From: Roseovarius sp. THAF9
GTDB lineage: Bacteria > Pseudomonadota > Alphaproteobacteria > Rhodobacterales > Rhodobacteraceae
Direction: 5' to 3'
DNA: 64,000 nucleotides
Assembly: GCF_009363715.1 (NCBI RefSeq)
Contig: NZ_CP045404.1
Coordinates: 588,001 to 652,000, forward strand
In this document: positions 15,906 through 24,778 of the stretch, in pieces
How the letters are laid out: each line of letters starts with the position of its first letter
How positions within the stretch are numbered: the first letter of the stretch is position 1
Made by a program: the position numbers and the translations under genes
Notes under the pieces: generated by a model
Seen by the model: only the letters and a program-made list of their open reading frames with translations
Database searches by the model: none
What the model was told of the DNA's origin: nothing

Positions 15906-17594
15906 CTATCCGAGGAGCCTTCTTGCGATGACCTGCGCCTGGATCTCGCCGGCACCCTCGAAGATGTTGAGGATGCGGGCGTCGCACAGCACGCGGCTGA
16001 CCGGGTATTCCAGCGCGAAACCGTTGCCGCCGTGGATTTGCAGCGCATTGTCTGCCGCAGCCCAGGCAACGCGCGCGCCCAAGAGCTTGGCCATGCCGGC
16101 CTCGACGTCGCAGCGGCGGCCCTCGTCCTTTTCGAACGCCGAGTAGTAGGTCAGCTGGCGGGCGATCATGATTTCAACGGCCATCATCGCCAGCTTGTTG
16201 GCGACGCGGGGAAATTCGATCAGTTCCTTGCCGAACTGCTTGCGGTCCTGCGCGTATTGCATGCCGAGATCGAGCGCGTTCTGCGCCACGCCGATGGCGC
16301 GCGCGGCGGTCTGGATGCGGGCGGATTCGAAAGTCTCCATCAGCTGCTTGAAGCCCTTGCCCTCTTCGCCGCCCAAAAGGTTCTCGCCCTTCACTTTGAA
16401 GTCGTCGAAATTGACCGTGTATTCTTTCATGCCGCGATAGCCGAGCACCTCGATCTCGCCGCCCGAAATGCCGGGGTCCTGCCATGGTTCGGCATCCGTG
16501 CCGGGGGTTTTCTCGGCGAGGAACATCGACAGGCCCTTGTAGTCGTCGGTGTCCTGCACACTGCGGGCCAGCACGGTCATCACGTGGGTGCGCGCGGCGT
16601 GGGTGATCCAGGTCTTGTTGCCGTTGAGAACCCAGTCGCCGTTTTCGTCTTTCTTCGCGCGAGTTTTTAGCGCGCCAAGGTCGGAGCCGGTGTTGGGTTC
16701 GGTGAAGACGGCGGTGGGCAGGATCTCACCCGAGGCGAGGCCGGGGAGCCACTTTTCCTTTTGCGCGTCGGTGCCGCCGGCGATGATGAGTTCGGCGGCG
16801 ATTTCCGAGCGGGTGCCCAGCGAGCCGACCCCGATATAGCCGCGGCTGAGTTCCTCGGACACAACACACATGGACGCTTTGCTAAGGCCAAGGCCGCCGA
16901 AGTCCTCGGGGATGGTGAGGCCGAAGACGCCCATTTCCGCGAGTTCCTCGATGATCTCCATCGGGATCAGTTCGTCCTTGAGGTGCCATTCATGCGCCTC
17001 GGGCAGGATCTTGTCGACGGAATAGCGGCGGAACTGCTCGCGGATCATCTCGAGTTCTTCGTCGAGGCCGGTGATGCCGACGGTGATCTCGGCGGCGCGT
17101 TCCTGCATCAGCGCCACAAGGCGGATGCGGGCGGCCTGGGTGTTGCCGGATTGGGTGAGTGCCTGAACCTCGGAGGTCATCAGCACGCGCATGTCATCCT
17201 GGGAAAGGCCGATATCCTGAAGGCGCAGGACCTCGCCCTGGTTCATCGGGATGCCGCCGTAGATCTGCCAGAGGTATTCGCCGAAGGCGATCTGGTGAAT
17301 GAGTTGCTCGACCTCGCCAAATTTGCCCTCGTCTTTCAGGCGCGTGGCCCAGCCCTGCATCTGGCGCAGGGATTCGACATAGGTGGCGAGCCAGGCAAGA
17401 CCGTGGCTGGCGGTCTGGTGTTGTTCCACGGCACGGGAAGACACGCGACCCTCGACGGTGACGAGATCGCGCAGGGCTTCCTTGGCTTTGTCGAGGATCT
17501 GTTCGGCCGGGGCCACGGCCTTGCCGGTCAGGTCCAGCAGGTCCTTCAGAATGATTTCGGTCGAAAGGTCAACGTCCTGTCCGTCATGCGCCAT
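15906..17594 (-). CDS. mcd: (2S)-methylsuccinyl-CoA dehydrogenase
   Basis: A 562-residue acyl-CoA dehydrogenase with the long N-terminal extension (about residues 1-150) that separates Mcd from ordinary 380-residue family members. Mcd oxidises methylsuccinyl-CoA to mesaconyl-CoA in the ethylmalonyl-CoA pathway of acetate assimilation. The dehydrogenase core has TEPNTGSDLGALKTRA, GNKTWITHAAR and the C-terminal ALQIHGGNGFALEYPVSRVL and FEGAGEIQAQVIARRLL. Electrons would pass to the ETF encoded at 35646-37339. The gene stands alone. The call rests on length and family resemblance. Confidence 0.87.
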   Translation of the reverse strand: MAHDGQDVDLSTEIILKDLLDLTGKAVAPAEQILDKAKEALRDLVTVEGRVSSRAVEQHQTASHGLAWLATYVESLRQMQGWATRLKDEGKFGEVEQLIHQIAFGEYLWQIYGGIPMNQGEVLRLQDIGLSQDDMRVLMTSEVQALTQSGNTQAARIRLVALMQERAAEITVGITGLDEELEMIREQFRRYSVDKILPEAHEWHLKDELIPMEIIEELAEMGVFGLTIPEDFGGLGLSKASMCVVSEELSRGYIGVGSLGTRSEIAAELIIAGGTDAQKEKWLPGLASGEILPTAVFTEPNTGSDLGALKTRAKKDENGDWVLNGNKTWITHAARTHVMTVLARSVQDTDDYKGLSMFLAEKTPGTDAEPWQDPGISGGEIEVLGYRGMKEYTVNFDDFKVKGENLLGGEEGKGFKQLMETFESARIQTAARAIGVAQNALDLGMQYAQDRKQFGKELIEFPRVANKLAMMAVEIMIARQLTYYSAFEKDEGRRCDVEAGMAKLLGARVAWAAADNALQIHGGNGFALEYPVSRVLCDARILNIFEGAGEIQAQVIARRLLG

Positions 17595-17792
17595 GGGGTA
17601 GCTCCTTCGGTTTTCGCCGCACCGGCATAGCCATTTCGCAGGTGCAGCGCAACTATTATGCTCGCGCGGCGCGCGAATTGGTCGAATATTGCGCTGTCGT
17701 GTCGCGGATGCTGGAGGGGCCGCGTTGATTTCAGGCAGTCATGGCGGTGATTTAGGCCGTGCGCGCCCCGGGAAAAGTGCTACGAGGGGCGC

Positions 17793-18566
17793 ATGGACGC
17801 GTTACTTGGCCCGGACTGGTTGATGTTGATGGTGTTCGCCTGGGGCGTGGCCGTGCTGGGCGGGATCGTAAAGGGCGTGGTGGGATTCGCCATGCCGATG
17901 GTGGTGATATCGGGGCTGAGCACGGTGATGCCGCCGGAGCTGGCGCTGGCGGGGCTGATCCTGCCGACATTAGCATCCAACGGCTGGCAGGCTTTGCGCC
18001 AAGGCGTCCGGGCGGCGTGGGGATCCTTGGCGCGGTTCCGCGTGTTCCTGCTGGCGGGGATGGTGGTGATGCTTGTCTCGGCACAGTTCGTGCGGGTGAT
18101 CCCCGAGGCGGTGATGCTGCTGCTGATCGGGGTGCCGATCATCATTTACGCGGGCTTTGCACTTGCCGGCCGGCCCTTGCGGCTGCCGCCCAAGCCGGGG
18201 CGGCGCGTGGAGGCGGGGATCGGCGCGGTGGCGGGCTTCTTCGGCGGCATCTCGGGCGTCTGGGGGCCGCCGACGGTGGCGATGCTGACGGCGCTGGACA
18301 CCGAGAAGACCGAGCAGATGCGGGTGCAGGGCGTGATTTACGGGATGGGGGCGGTGCTGCTGACCGCGGCGCATACGGCCTCGGGTGTGCTGAACCGCGC
18401 GACGCTGCCGTTGTCGCTGTCGCTGATTGTGCCGGCGCTGATTGGCCTCTGGATCGGCTTCATGCTGCAGGACCGGATCGACCAGCGGTTGTTCCGGCGG
18501 CTGACGTTGGCGGTTCTGGTCATCGCGGGGCTGAACCTGGTGCGGCGTGGGATCCTGAGCTTTTAG
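17793..18566 (+). CDS. TSUP-family (TauE/SafE) membrane exporter or permease
   Basis: A 257-residue polytopic protein with about eight hydrophobic helices in two similar halves, typical of the TSUP family of sulfite, sulfonate or organic anion transporters. The family-like segments GIVKGVVGFAMPMVVISGL near the N-terminus and GFFGGISGVWGPPTVAML at the start of the second half are clear. It is a single gene, divergent from mcd. TSUP substrates are diverse and none can be assigned here. Confidence 0.82.
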   Translation: MDALLGPDWLMLMVFAWGVAVLGGIVKGVVGFAMPMVVISGLSTVMPPELALAGLILPTLASNGWQALRQGVRAAWGSLARFRVFLLAGMVVMLVSAQFVRVIPEAVMLLLIGVPIIIYAGFALAGRPLRLPPKPGRRVEAGIGAVAGFFGGISGVWGPPTVAMLTALDTEKTEQMRVQGVIYGMGAVLLTAAHTASGVLNRATLPLSLSLIVPALIGLWIGFMLQDRIDQRLFRRLTLAVLVIAGLNLVRRGILSF

Positions 18567-18880
18567 GACAATCGTGCGGCTGCGCCGCGCAGAATAGCTC
18601 GTCGTTGCCCTGCGGGCGCCTCCTCGGTGGGGAAGGGAAACGCGACGCGTCAATCCTGTGATGTGCATTTGGCCGGCGGGGGCCTCCGGCGGGGATATTT
18701 GAAGCCAGAAGAAGGGGCGACGCGTTTGGCTTTTCCTCTGGCCAGAAATATCCCAGGGGGCGTCGAAACCATCGGTTTCCACGTGGGGGACTGGTCCCCC
18801 GCTGCGGTGCCCTCTTTCAAGCGCGGGACATATCCGGTAAAGCGCCCGGGACGAGTTAGACCCCTGATGGATGAGAGACG
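18567..18880. other. 314-base gap with a Roseobacter-type repeat pair before pheT
   Basis: No gene is supported here. The stretch holds the element GGCCTCCGGCGGGGATATTT (18681 on) and an imperfect inverted copy at 18730-18758. It presumably also contains the pheT promoter near its right end, but I see no convincing -35/-10 pair. pheS is not adjacent within this window. Confidence 0.6.
18681..18758 (+). repeat. Inverted pair of the CTCCGGCGGGGATATTT intergenic element
   Basis: CTCCGGCGGGGATATTTGAAGCCAGAAGAAG (left arm; core GGGGATATTTGAAGCCAG) faces TTTTCCTCTGGCCAGAAATATCCC (right arm; core CTGGCCAGAAATATCCC). The arms are imperfect reverse complements around GGGCGACGCG. A single related copy, CCTCCGGCGGGAGTATTTC, is at 33050. 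Confidence 0.7.
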
Positions 18881-21280
18881 ATGAAATTCACCCTGTCCTG
18901 GCTGAAAGACCATCTTGAAACCACCGCCAGCGTGGCGGAGATCGCGGAGGCGTTGACCGATCTTGGCCTCGAGGTGGAGGAGGTTTCCAACCCGGGCGAG
19001 CGGCTGGCGGATTTCACTATCGGCAAGGTGGTGAGCGCCGAGAAGCATCCCGATGCGGACCGGCTGCGGGTGTGCCAGGTGGAGACCGACGAGGGGGTGA
19101 AGCAGATTATCTGTGGCGCGCCCAACGCCCGCGAGGGCATCACCGTGGTGGTGGCCAAGCCCGGCGTTTACGTGCCCGGGATCGACACCACGATCGGGGT
19201 GGGCAAGATCCGCGGGATCGAGAGTTTCGGCATGATGGCGTCGGAGCGCGAGATGGAACTTTCGGATGAGCATGACGGGATCATCGAGCTGCCCTCGGGT
19301 GAGGTCGGCGCGCGCTTCGTGGACTGGCTGGCCGAAAACGACCCGGCCAAAGTCGATCCGGTGATCGAGATCGCGATCACGCCGAACCGGCCCGATGCGC
19401 TGGGGGTGCGGGGGATCGCGCTGGACCTTGCGGCGCGGGGGCTTGGCACGATGAAGGAGGCGCCCAAGGCACATGTCGAGGGGCAGTTTCCGTGCCCGAT
19501 CACCGTCAGCATCGATGAAGATACCAAAACGGACGGGTGTTTCGTCTTTGCCGGGCGGCTGATCCGGGGTGTGACCAACGGGCCGAGCCCGGAGTGGTTG
19601 CAGGACCGGCTGCGTGCCATTGGCTTGCGCCCGATTTCGGCGCTGGTGGATATCACCAACTTCTTCACCTACGACCGGAACCGGCCGCTGCACGTCTTTG
19701 ATGCCGACAAGGTCGCGGGGAACCTGCGGGTGCATCGCGCCAGCGGGGGCGAGACGTTCACCGGGCTGGACGAGAGAGAATACACCTTTTCGAAAGGGCA
19801 GGTGGTGATCTCGGACGACAACGGCGTTGAAAGCGTCGGCGGCATCATGGGCGGGCTGGAGACGGGCTGTACCGCCGAGACCACGAATGTGTTCCTGGAA
19901 GCCGCCGTGTGGGACCATATCCAGATCGCGCACACGGGCCGGGCGCTGAAGATCAACTCCGACGCGCGGTATCGCAACGAGCGGGGGATCGACCCGGCGT
20001 TCAACATGGAGGCACATGACCTGGCCACGCAGATGATCCTGGATCTGTGCGGCGGCGAGCCTTCCAACATCGTGGTGGCGGGCGAGGCGCCGGACGTGGC
20101 GCGCTCCTATCGCCTCGATGCCGCGAAGGTGCAGTCGCTGGTGGGCATGGAGATCCCAGAAGCCGAGCAGCGGCAGACGCTGACGCGATTGGGGTTCCGG
20201 CTGGAGGGCAACACGGTGCATGTGCCGAGCTGGCGGCCGGATATTCTGGGCGAGGCCGACCTGGTGGAGGAAGTGGCGCGGGTGGCGTCGCTGACCAAGC
20301 TGGTGGGCCGCCCGATGCCGCGGATGCAGGCCGGCGTGCCGCAGCCGATCCTGAGTGCCGCGCAAAAGCGCGAGCGGGCGGCGCGGCGGACGGCGGCGGC
20401 GTTGGGGTACAACGAATGCGTGACCTACAGTTTCATCGACAAGGCGAGCGCCACGCTGTTCGGTGGCGGCGAGGATGCCACGATGCTGGCCAACCCAATC
20501 AGCAGCGAGATGAGCCATATGCGGCCCGATCTGTTGCCGGGCCTGTTGCCGGCCGCCGCGAGAAACCAGGCGCGGGGTGCGATGGACCTCGCCCTTTTCG
20601 AGCTGGGCCATGCGTTTCACGGCGGCGAACCGGAGGAGCAGCATGTGCAGGTGAGCGGCATTCTGGTGGGCCGGACCGGGCCCAAGGATGTGCACAAGGC
20701 GAGCCGTCCGGTGGACCTGTATGATGCCAAGGCGGATGCCGAGGCGATCCTGGGGGCGCTGGGCGCGCCGGCGAAGGTGCAGATCCTGCGTGGGGCGTCC
20801 GAATGGTGGCACCCGGGGCGGCACGGTATGATCTGCCTCGGGCCCAAGAAGGTGCTGGGCGTGTTTGGCGAGCTGCACCCGAAGGTTCTGCGCGAGATGG
20901 ATGTGAAGGGGCCGGTCGTGGGCTTTACGCTCTATCCGCAGGAAATTCCGCAGCCGCGCAAGGCGGGGGCGAACCGGGGCGCGATGAAGATCAGCGATTT
21001 GCAGGCGGTCGAGCGCGATTTCGCCTTCGTTGTGGATGCCGACGTGGAGGCGCTGACGCTGGTCAATGCCGCCGCCGGGGCGGATAAATCCCTCATCGAA
21101 GATGTGCGCGTGTTCGACGAGTTCATCGGCGGCAGCCTGGGCGAGGGCAAGAAGAGCCTCGCGCTGACGGTGCGGCTGCAACCCACCGACAAGACGCTGA
21201 AGGACGCGGATATCGAGGCCGTGTCGGCCAAGATCGTCGAGAAGGTCACGAAGGCCACGGGTGGCACGCTGCGCGGTTAA
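18881..21280 (+). CDS. pheT: Phenylalanyl-tRNA synthetase beta subunit
   Basis: PheT, 799 residues, normal length for the bacterial beta subunit. Order of domains: B1, OB-fold tRNA-binding domain (about 39-150, with CQVETDEGVKQIICGAPN), B3/B4 editing domain (about 210-380), B5 (about 400-470), catalytic-like region, and C-terminal FDX-ACB anticodon-binding domain (about 705-799, SDLQAVERDFAFVVD). With PheS it charges tRNA-Phe. The start codon follows GATGGATGAGAGACG. An uncharacterised gene overlaps its last 20 bases. Confidence 0.96.
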   Translation: MKFTLSWLKDHLETTASVAEIAEALTDLGLEVEEVSNPGERLADFTIGKVVSAEKHPDADRLRVCQVETDEGVKQIICGAPNAREGITVVVAKPGVYVPGIDTTIGVGKIRGIESFGMMASEREMELSDEHDGIIELPSGEVGARFVDWLAENDPAKVDPVIEIAITPNRPDALGVRGIALDLAARGLGTMKEAPKAHVEGQFPCPITVSIDEDTKTDGCFVFAGRLIRGVTNGPSPEWLQDRLRAIGLRPISALVDITNFFTYDRNRPLHVFDADKVAGNLRVHRASGGETFTGLDEREYTFSKGQVVISDDNGVESVGGIMGGLETGCTAETTNVFLEAAVWDHIQIAHTGRALKINSDARYRNERGIDPAFNMEAHDLATQMILDLCGGEPSNIVVAGEAPDVARSYRLDAAKVQSLVGMEIPEAEQRQTLTRLGFRLEGNTVHVPSWRPDILGEADLVEEVARVASLTKLVGRPMPRMQAGVPQPILSAAQKRERAARRTAAALGYNECVTYSFIDKASATLFGGGEDATMLANPISSEMSHMRPDLLPGLLPAAARNQARGAMDLALFELGHAFHGGEPEEQHVQVSGILVGRTGPKDVHKASRPVDLYDAKADAEAILGALGAPAKVQILRGASEWWHPGRHGMICLGPKKVLGVFGELHPKVLREMDVKGPVVGFTLYPQEIPQPRKAGANRGAMKISDLQAVERDFAFVVDADVEALTLVNAAAGADKSLIEDVRVFDEFIGGSLGEGKKSLALTVRLQPTDKTLKDADIEAVSAKIVEKVTKATGGTLRG

Positions 21281-22703
21281 GGCGGTGCGGCGTCTGCTGG
21301 CCTGCCTGTTGATTTGGCTGGGCGGGGCTGCGTTTGCGGACACCGGGTGTTTGCGGGCTGTTGAGGATGGTCCGACAGATCGCGCGGCCGCTGCGCGACT
21401 GGTGTTCGATTTTCACGAGATACCCGGCTATCCATACGCAATCTTCGCCGGGTTTCCATTGCGCACCATTCGGGACGGGAGGCTGGAGCCCTTGGGTGCG
21501 GACGGGTACCCGCATGGCCAGCTCTGGGCTTACGAGCGATATGCGGTGGCCACCGATGGCACGGTCTATGGTTTTGGACAAGACGTGCATCATCGTGTTT
21601 ACCGGATGCGCCCCGGAGAAGACCAGTTCACCGTATTGCCGGTGAAAGGATATCGAGCCGTTCACTATGACGTGCAATCCGACAGGCTGTTCTTGCGTTA
21701 CGATGGCAGGCCCTTGCAGGAGTGGAGTGAGAGCGGCGGAGAGACACTCTCTTCGCTGGCGGGGGTGGACTATGGGTTGAACGATATCCTGCCGCAGTAC
21801 TTCGAGGCGCTAGAAGGGTATCTTTCGTTCTCGGACGAGCGGCTCTACTGGCGGTCTGAAACAGGCGGTGACTGGCAGCGCGTGCGGCTGGGCTGGTTCG
21901 ATCGGCATGTGCCAGACGACATCTGGACGCTTGAGCCGCGGCGATCCTATGTCGATGCGGCGTCGGGCCTGTTCGCGTTGCAGTTTTCCAATGACGTTTT
22001 GGTTTTCGACGCGCGCGGCGGTGCGCCGGAGTTCCTCTATGCGGTGCGCGATGTGGACCGCGTTTTCCATGTGGGGGACGGGCCAATCGTGGCGGTCATT
22101 GGCGGGCTGCTACTGGATGACAAGCGGACGCGCCACACCGTGCAGGTCATCGGGCGGGACGGGCCGAGACTGGTGCAGCCGGACGATGCGGTGGTCGGCG
22201 CGCAGGTCGAGAGACTGAATGTCCCGTGGAATGGCGTTTCGGCCACGGGATATGTTCTGCCGCCGCTTTTTCGTATCGACGATACGTGGATGTTTTTTGA
22301 CGGCGCGCGTTTCGTCGCGGCGCCCGCGCTTGGGCGCGACGAAACGGGACTTTATCCGCGTTGGACGCAGTGGGGAAAGCGATTGTTCCTGCTGGACCAG
22401 CGCGGCTGGTGGGAGGTGCAGCGTGACCTGACGCTGACACCGGGTGCTTTGCCTCTGAGATACCGAGTGCCGCTGGATGTGGAGTTGGAAGTGAGCGAGA
22501 TATTCGGCGCCGTGTTTGCAGGGCGGCGGGAACAGGGGCTTTGGGTCAGCCGGGATGGTCTGGAATTCGCGCAGGTTGACACCGGCGACGTGCCGGTGCG
22601 GGAGTACGCGACAGATCTGCCTGCGGGCGGCGAGGGCGTGGTGCTGGCGGATGACGGACTGTACCTGATCGACGGGGTGTGCGTGGAGGGCGCGGTGCGT
22701 TAA
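21261..22703 (+). CDS. Exported protein of unknown function, coupled to pheT
   Basis: A 480-residue protein starting at GTG inside the last 20 bases of pheT; GTG at 21285 is an alternative. The N-terminus (VRRLLACLLIWLGGAAFADT) is a clear signal peptide. The mature part has many short beta-like segments with aromatic-Asp turns (FHEIPGYPYAIFAGFPLRTI, FLRYDGRPLQEWS, RLYWRSETGG), which suggests a beta-propeller, but I cannot name a family. Two cysteines lie at the extreme ends. Overlap with pheT implies co-transcription, though a functional link is not obvious. Confidence 0.7.
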   Translation: MARCAVKAVRRLLACLLIWLGGAAFADTGCLRAVEDGPTDRAAAARLVFDFHEIPGYPYAIFAGFPLRTIRDGRLEPLGADGYPHGQLWAYERYAVATDGTVYGFGQDVHHRVYRMRPGEDQFTVLPVKGYRAVHYDVQSDRLFLRYDGRPLQEWSESGGETLSSLAGVDYGLNDILPQYFEALEGYLSFSDERLYWRSETGGDWQRVRLGWFDRHVPDDIWTLEPRRSYVDAASGLFALQFSNDVLVFDARGGAPEFLYAVRDVDRVFHVGDGPIVAVIGGLLLDDKRTRHTVQVIGRDGPRLVQPDDAVVGAQVERLNVPWNGVSATGYVLPPLFRIDDTWMFFDGARFVAAPALGRDETGLYPRWTQWGKRLFLLDQRGWWEVQRDLTLTPGALPLRYRVPLDVELEVSEIFGAVFAGRREQGLWVSRDGLEFAQVDTGDVPVREYATDLPAGGEGVVLADDGLYLIDGVCVEGAVR

Positions 22704-22715
22704 ACGCACAGGTGC

Positions 22716-22736
22716 GTGGGTTTTTACCCACCCTAC
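22716..22736 (+). repeat. ACCCACCCTAC intergenic hairpin, copy 4
   Basis: GTGGGT-TTTT-ACCCACCCTAC, 12 bases after the stop of the exported protein gene. Confidence 0.8.
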
Positions 22737-22831
22737 TATTGGGAGCTAATGGCGTGTTGCAGCGCGTTCGGCTTGTAATCCGGGCCGCGGGATGCAGATT
22801 GTGCGGCGACACTGAACAAGGAGGATATCAG

Positions 22832-23278
22832 ATGCTGAGCGTATACCTTTCCGGCGAAATCCATACCGACTGGCGCGAGCAGATCATCGAGGGGGCCAAG
22901 GGCCTGGACGTGGAATTTTCCGCGCCGGTGACGGATCACGGGGCCAGCGACGATTGTGGCGTGGAAATCCTCGGCGCGGAAGAGAACAAGTACTGGCACG
23001 ATCACAAGGGCGCCATGGTGAACGCGATCCGCACCCGCAAGGGGATCGAGGAGGCCGACTTGGTGGTCGTGCGGTTCGGCGACAAGTACAAGCAATGGAA
23101 CGCGGCCTTTGACGCAGGCTATGCCAGCGCGATGGGCAAGTCGCTGATCATCCTGCAACCGCCGGAGCATGACCACGCGCTGAAAGAGGTGGATGCCGCG
23201 GCATTGGCCGTGACGCGGGAGCCGGGGCAAGTGGTGGAGATCCTGCGCTACGTTTTGGAAGGCACCTTGCCGAAGTAA
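22832..23278 (+). CDS. ytoQ: YtoQ family protein
   Basis: A 148-residue YtoQ-family protein of unknown biochemical role with a nucleoside 2-deoxyribosyltransferase-like fold. Family sequence is clear: MLSVYLSGEIHTDWREQI, FSAPVTDHGASDDCG, and EEADLVVVRFGDKYKQWNAA. The ATG at 22832 has an ideal AAGGAGGA about seven bases upstream, which excludes the longer frame starting at 22679. It is a single gene flanked by two different intergenic hairpins. Confidence 0.88.
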   Translation: MLSVYLSGEIHTDWREQIIEGAKGLDVEFSAPVTDHGASDDCGVEILGAEENKYWHDHKGAMVNAIRTRKGIEEADLVVVRFGDKYKQWNAAFDAGYASAMGKSLIILQPPEHDHALKEVDAAALAVTREPGQVVEILRYVLEGTLPK

Positions 23279-23296
23279 TTTCATTTGTCGAAGTGA

Positions 23297-23320
23297 GGTC
23301 CCGGGTCAAGCCCGGGACGG
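23297..23320 (+). repeat. GGTCCCGGGTC intergenic hairpin, copy 1
   Basis: GTCCCGGG-TCAAG-CCCGGGAC stem-loop, 18 bases after the ytoQ stop and between convergent genes. A second, less perfect copy is at 43039. Confidence 0.75.
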
Positions 23321-23364
23321 GCCTTCGGTGAGACCGGCGTGGTGGTCAGAGTTTCTGGGCGATG

Positions 23365-24585
23365 TCATGCCTCGGGCTTGCGGTCTTCGGGTTGGAGCCG
23401 TCGCACGAGGTTGCCGCAGGTTTCCACGATGCTTTGCAGGCGTTCCTCGAGCCGGGTCATTTCGAGCATGGAGCCCTTGAGCGTTTCGCTTTGGTCGCCG
23501 ATATCGGCCAGCTTGCGGAAGACATCCTCGGACGAGGCGATCTTGGCCTCGGCATCGGCGACGACGGCGCGGAGGGAGTCGAGCAATTCGGCGGCGGAGG
23601 CGTTCTCGGCCTCGGGCAGGGCGGCGTCTAGCTCGGCGATCTGGCCGCGTACGGCGGCAAACCATTCGTTCGACAGGCGCGGTTCGCGCTTGGCCGAGAT
23701 CATGGCGTCGCGTTCCAGGCGGCGCACGTCGGACACCACGCTATCGATGGAGCCGCGCAGATCGCTTTGCAGCGCGATGATATCGTCGTTGGCGGCGACC
23801 ACCTTGCCCAGCACGGCGTCCAGTTCAGCGATGATGGTCGAGATGCGGTCGAGAAAGAGGTTGAGGTCGCGCGCCAGCACACCGAATTCGTCGGAGGTTC
23901 GGATTTCGGCCCGGTGCCCGAGGGTGCCATAGGCGCGGGCGAGCTTGCTGACGGTCGAGCGCAGTTCCATCAACGGCTCGAGCCGGGCGCGCAGGATCAG
24001 GAACAGAAGGAACGAGTGCAGCACGATCTTGCCCGCCGACAGGGCCGCGGTCAGGCGAACGTCCTCGGCCCAGAGGGCGAAGTCGCGGGCGAGGTAGTTG
24101 CGGACCGTCACGGTGCCGAGCGTATCGCCCACCTCGGCTTGGCTATGGCAGGCAAGGCAGAACGCCTCGGCCTCGATATCCAAGGTCGAGACACGGAAAT
24201 TGCCTTCGGGCCAGTCCGCTGCCGGGATACCCACCGGAGTGAAGTCGAAGCCGTCCTCGATCGAGGCCACGGTGACGGGCGCGGGTTCGATGGCGATGAC
24301 ATAGCCCAGGTCGGACCAGTTGGTCTCCAAAATGGGATACATGGTGCGGGCGGCCACCGGCCCGCCTTCGTTGCGCATGATGGAGCGGACATTATCGGCC
24401 AGGTCCTCGGCCACGACCTGGGCCTCGTCCTCGCCATTTGTGACGTAGTTGTAGTAGACCAGCGCGGCTTTCAGCGAGAACTCCAGCACCGTGACGATCA
24501 CGAGGATGATGAAGAAGTCCCGGATCATGTGGATCAGGAACGACTTGTCGAAACGTCCGATAGAGGGGTTGTCGTCGCTCAGCAT
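23365..24585 (-). CDS. Membrane sensor-like protein with periplasmic c-type haem motif (DUF3365/Tll0287-like) and HAMP
   Basis: A 406-residue protein from the Met at 24585 (MLSDDNPSIG); an upstream Met at 24651 gives an unlikely extension. TM1 is about residues 20-42. A periplasmic domain follows, with FCLACHSQ giving a CxxCH haem c site at Cys143-His147, as in DUF3365/Tll0287-type sensors. TM2 is about 187-205, then a HAMP-like segment and a long coiled-coil with heptads to the C-terminus. There is no kinase, GGDEF or chemotaxis signalling hairpin, so output must pass through a partner. It is likely a redox or gas sensor, by inference. Confidence 0.72.
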   Translation of the reverse strand: MLSDDNPSIGRFDKSFLIHMIRDFFIILVIVTVLEFSLKAALVYYNYVTNGEDEAQVVAEDLADNVRSIMRNEGGPVAARTMYPILETNWSDLGYVIAIEPAPVTVASIEDGFDFTPVGIPAADWPEGNFRVSTLDIEAEAFCLACHSQAEVGDTLGTVTVRNYLARDFALWAEDVRLTAALSAGKIVLHSFLLFLILRARLEPLMELRSTVSKLARAYGTLGHRAEIRTSDEFGVLARDLNLFLDRISTIIAELDAVLGKVVAANDDIIALQSDLRGSIDSVVSDVRRLERDAMISAKREPRLSNEWFAAVRGQIAELDAALPEAENASAAELLDSLRAVVADAEAKIASSEDVFRKLADIGDQSETLKGSMLEMTRLEERLQSIVETCGNLVRRLQPEDRKPEA

Positions 24586-24778
24586 CCCATTGCCCCTGTA
24601 AACCCGTTTCGGTTGAGTTAGCACGGGGTGCGCGAAAGGGTAGATCAACAAAGCGTCAGTATGGCTGCCGGAACCCGCTTTGCGTGGTCTTCAAGGTTCA
24701 AACCCGGTGCGGCATGGGATAAGCGGAACCGGCCGGTCCGGCCGTTTGCGGATCGGGTTCAAATGGAAAGTTACCCCA

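Noticed and set aside
18650..21343. Antisense frame of 897 codons across pheT
   Set aside because: Shadow of pheT with Arg/His/Pro-rich sequence and no start signal.
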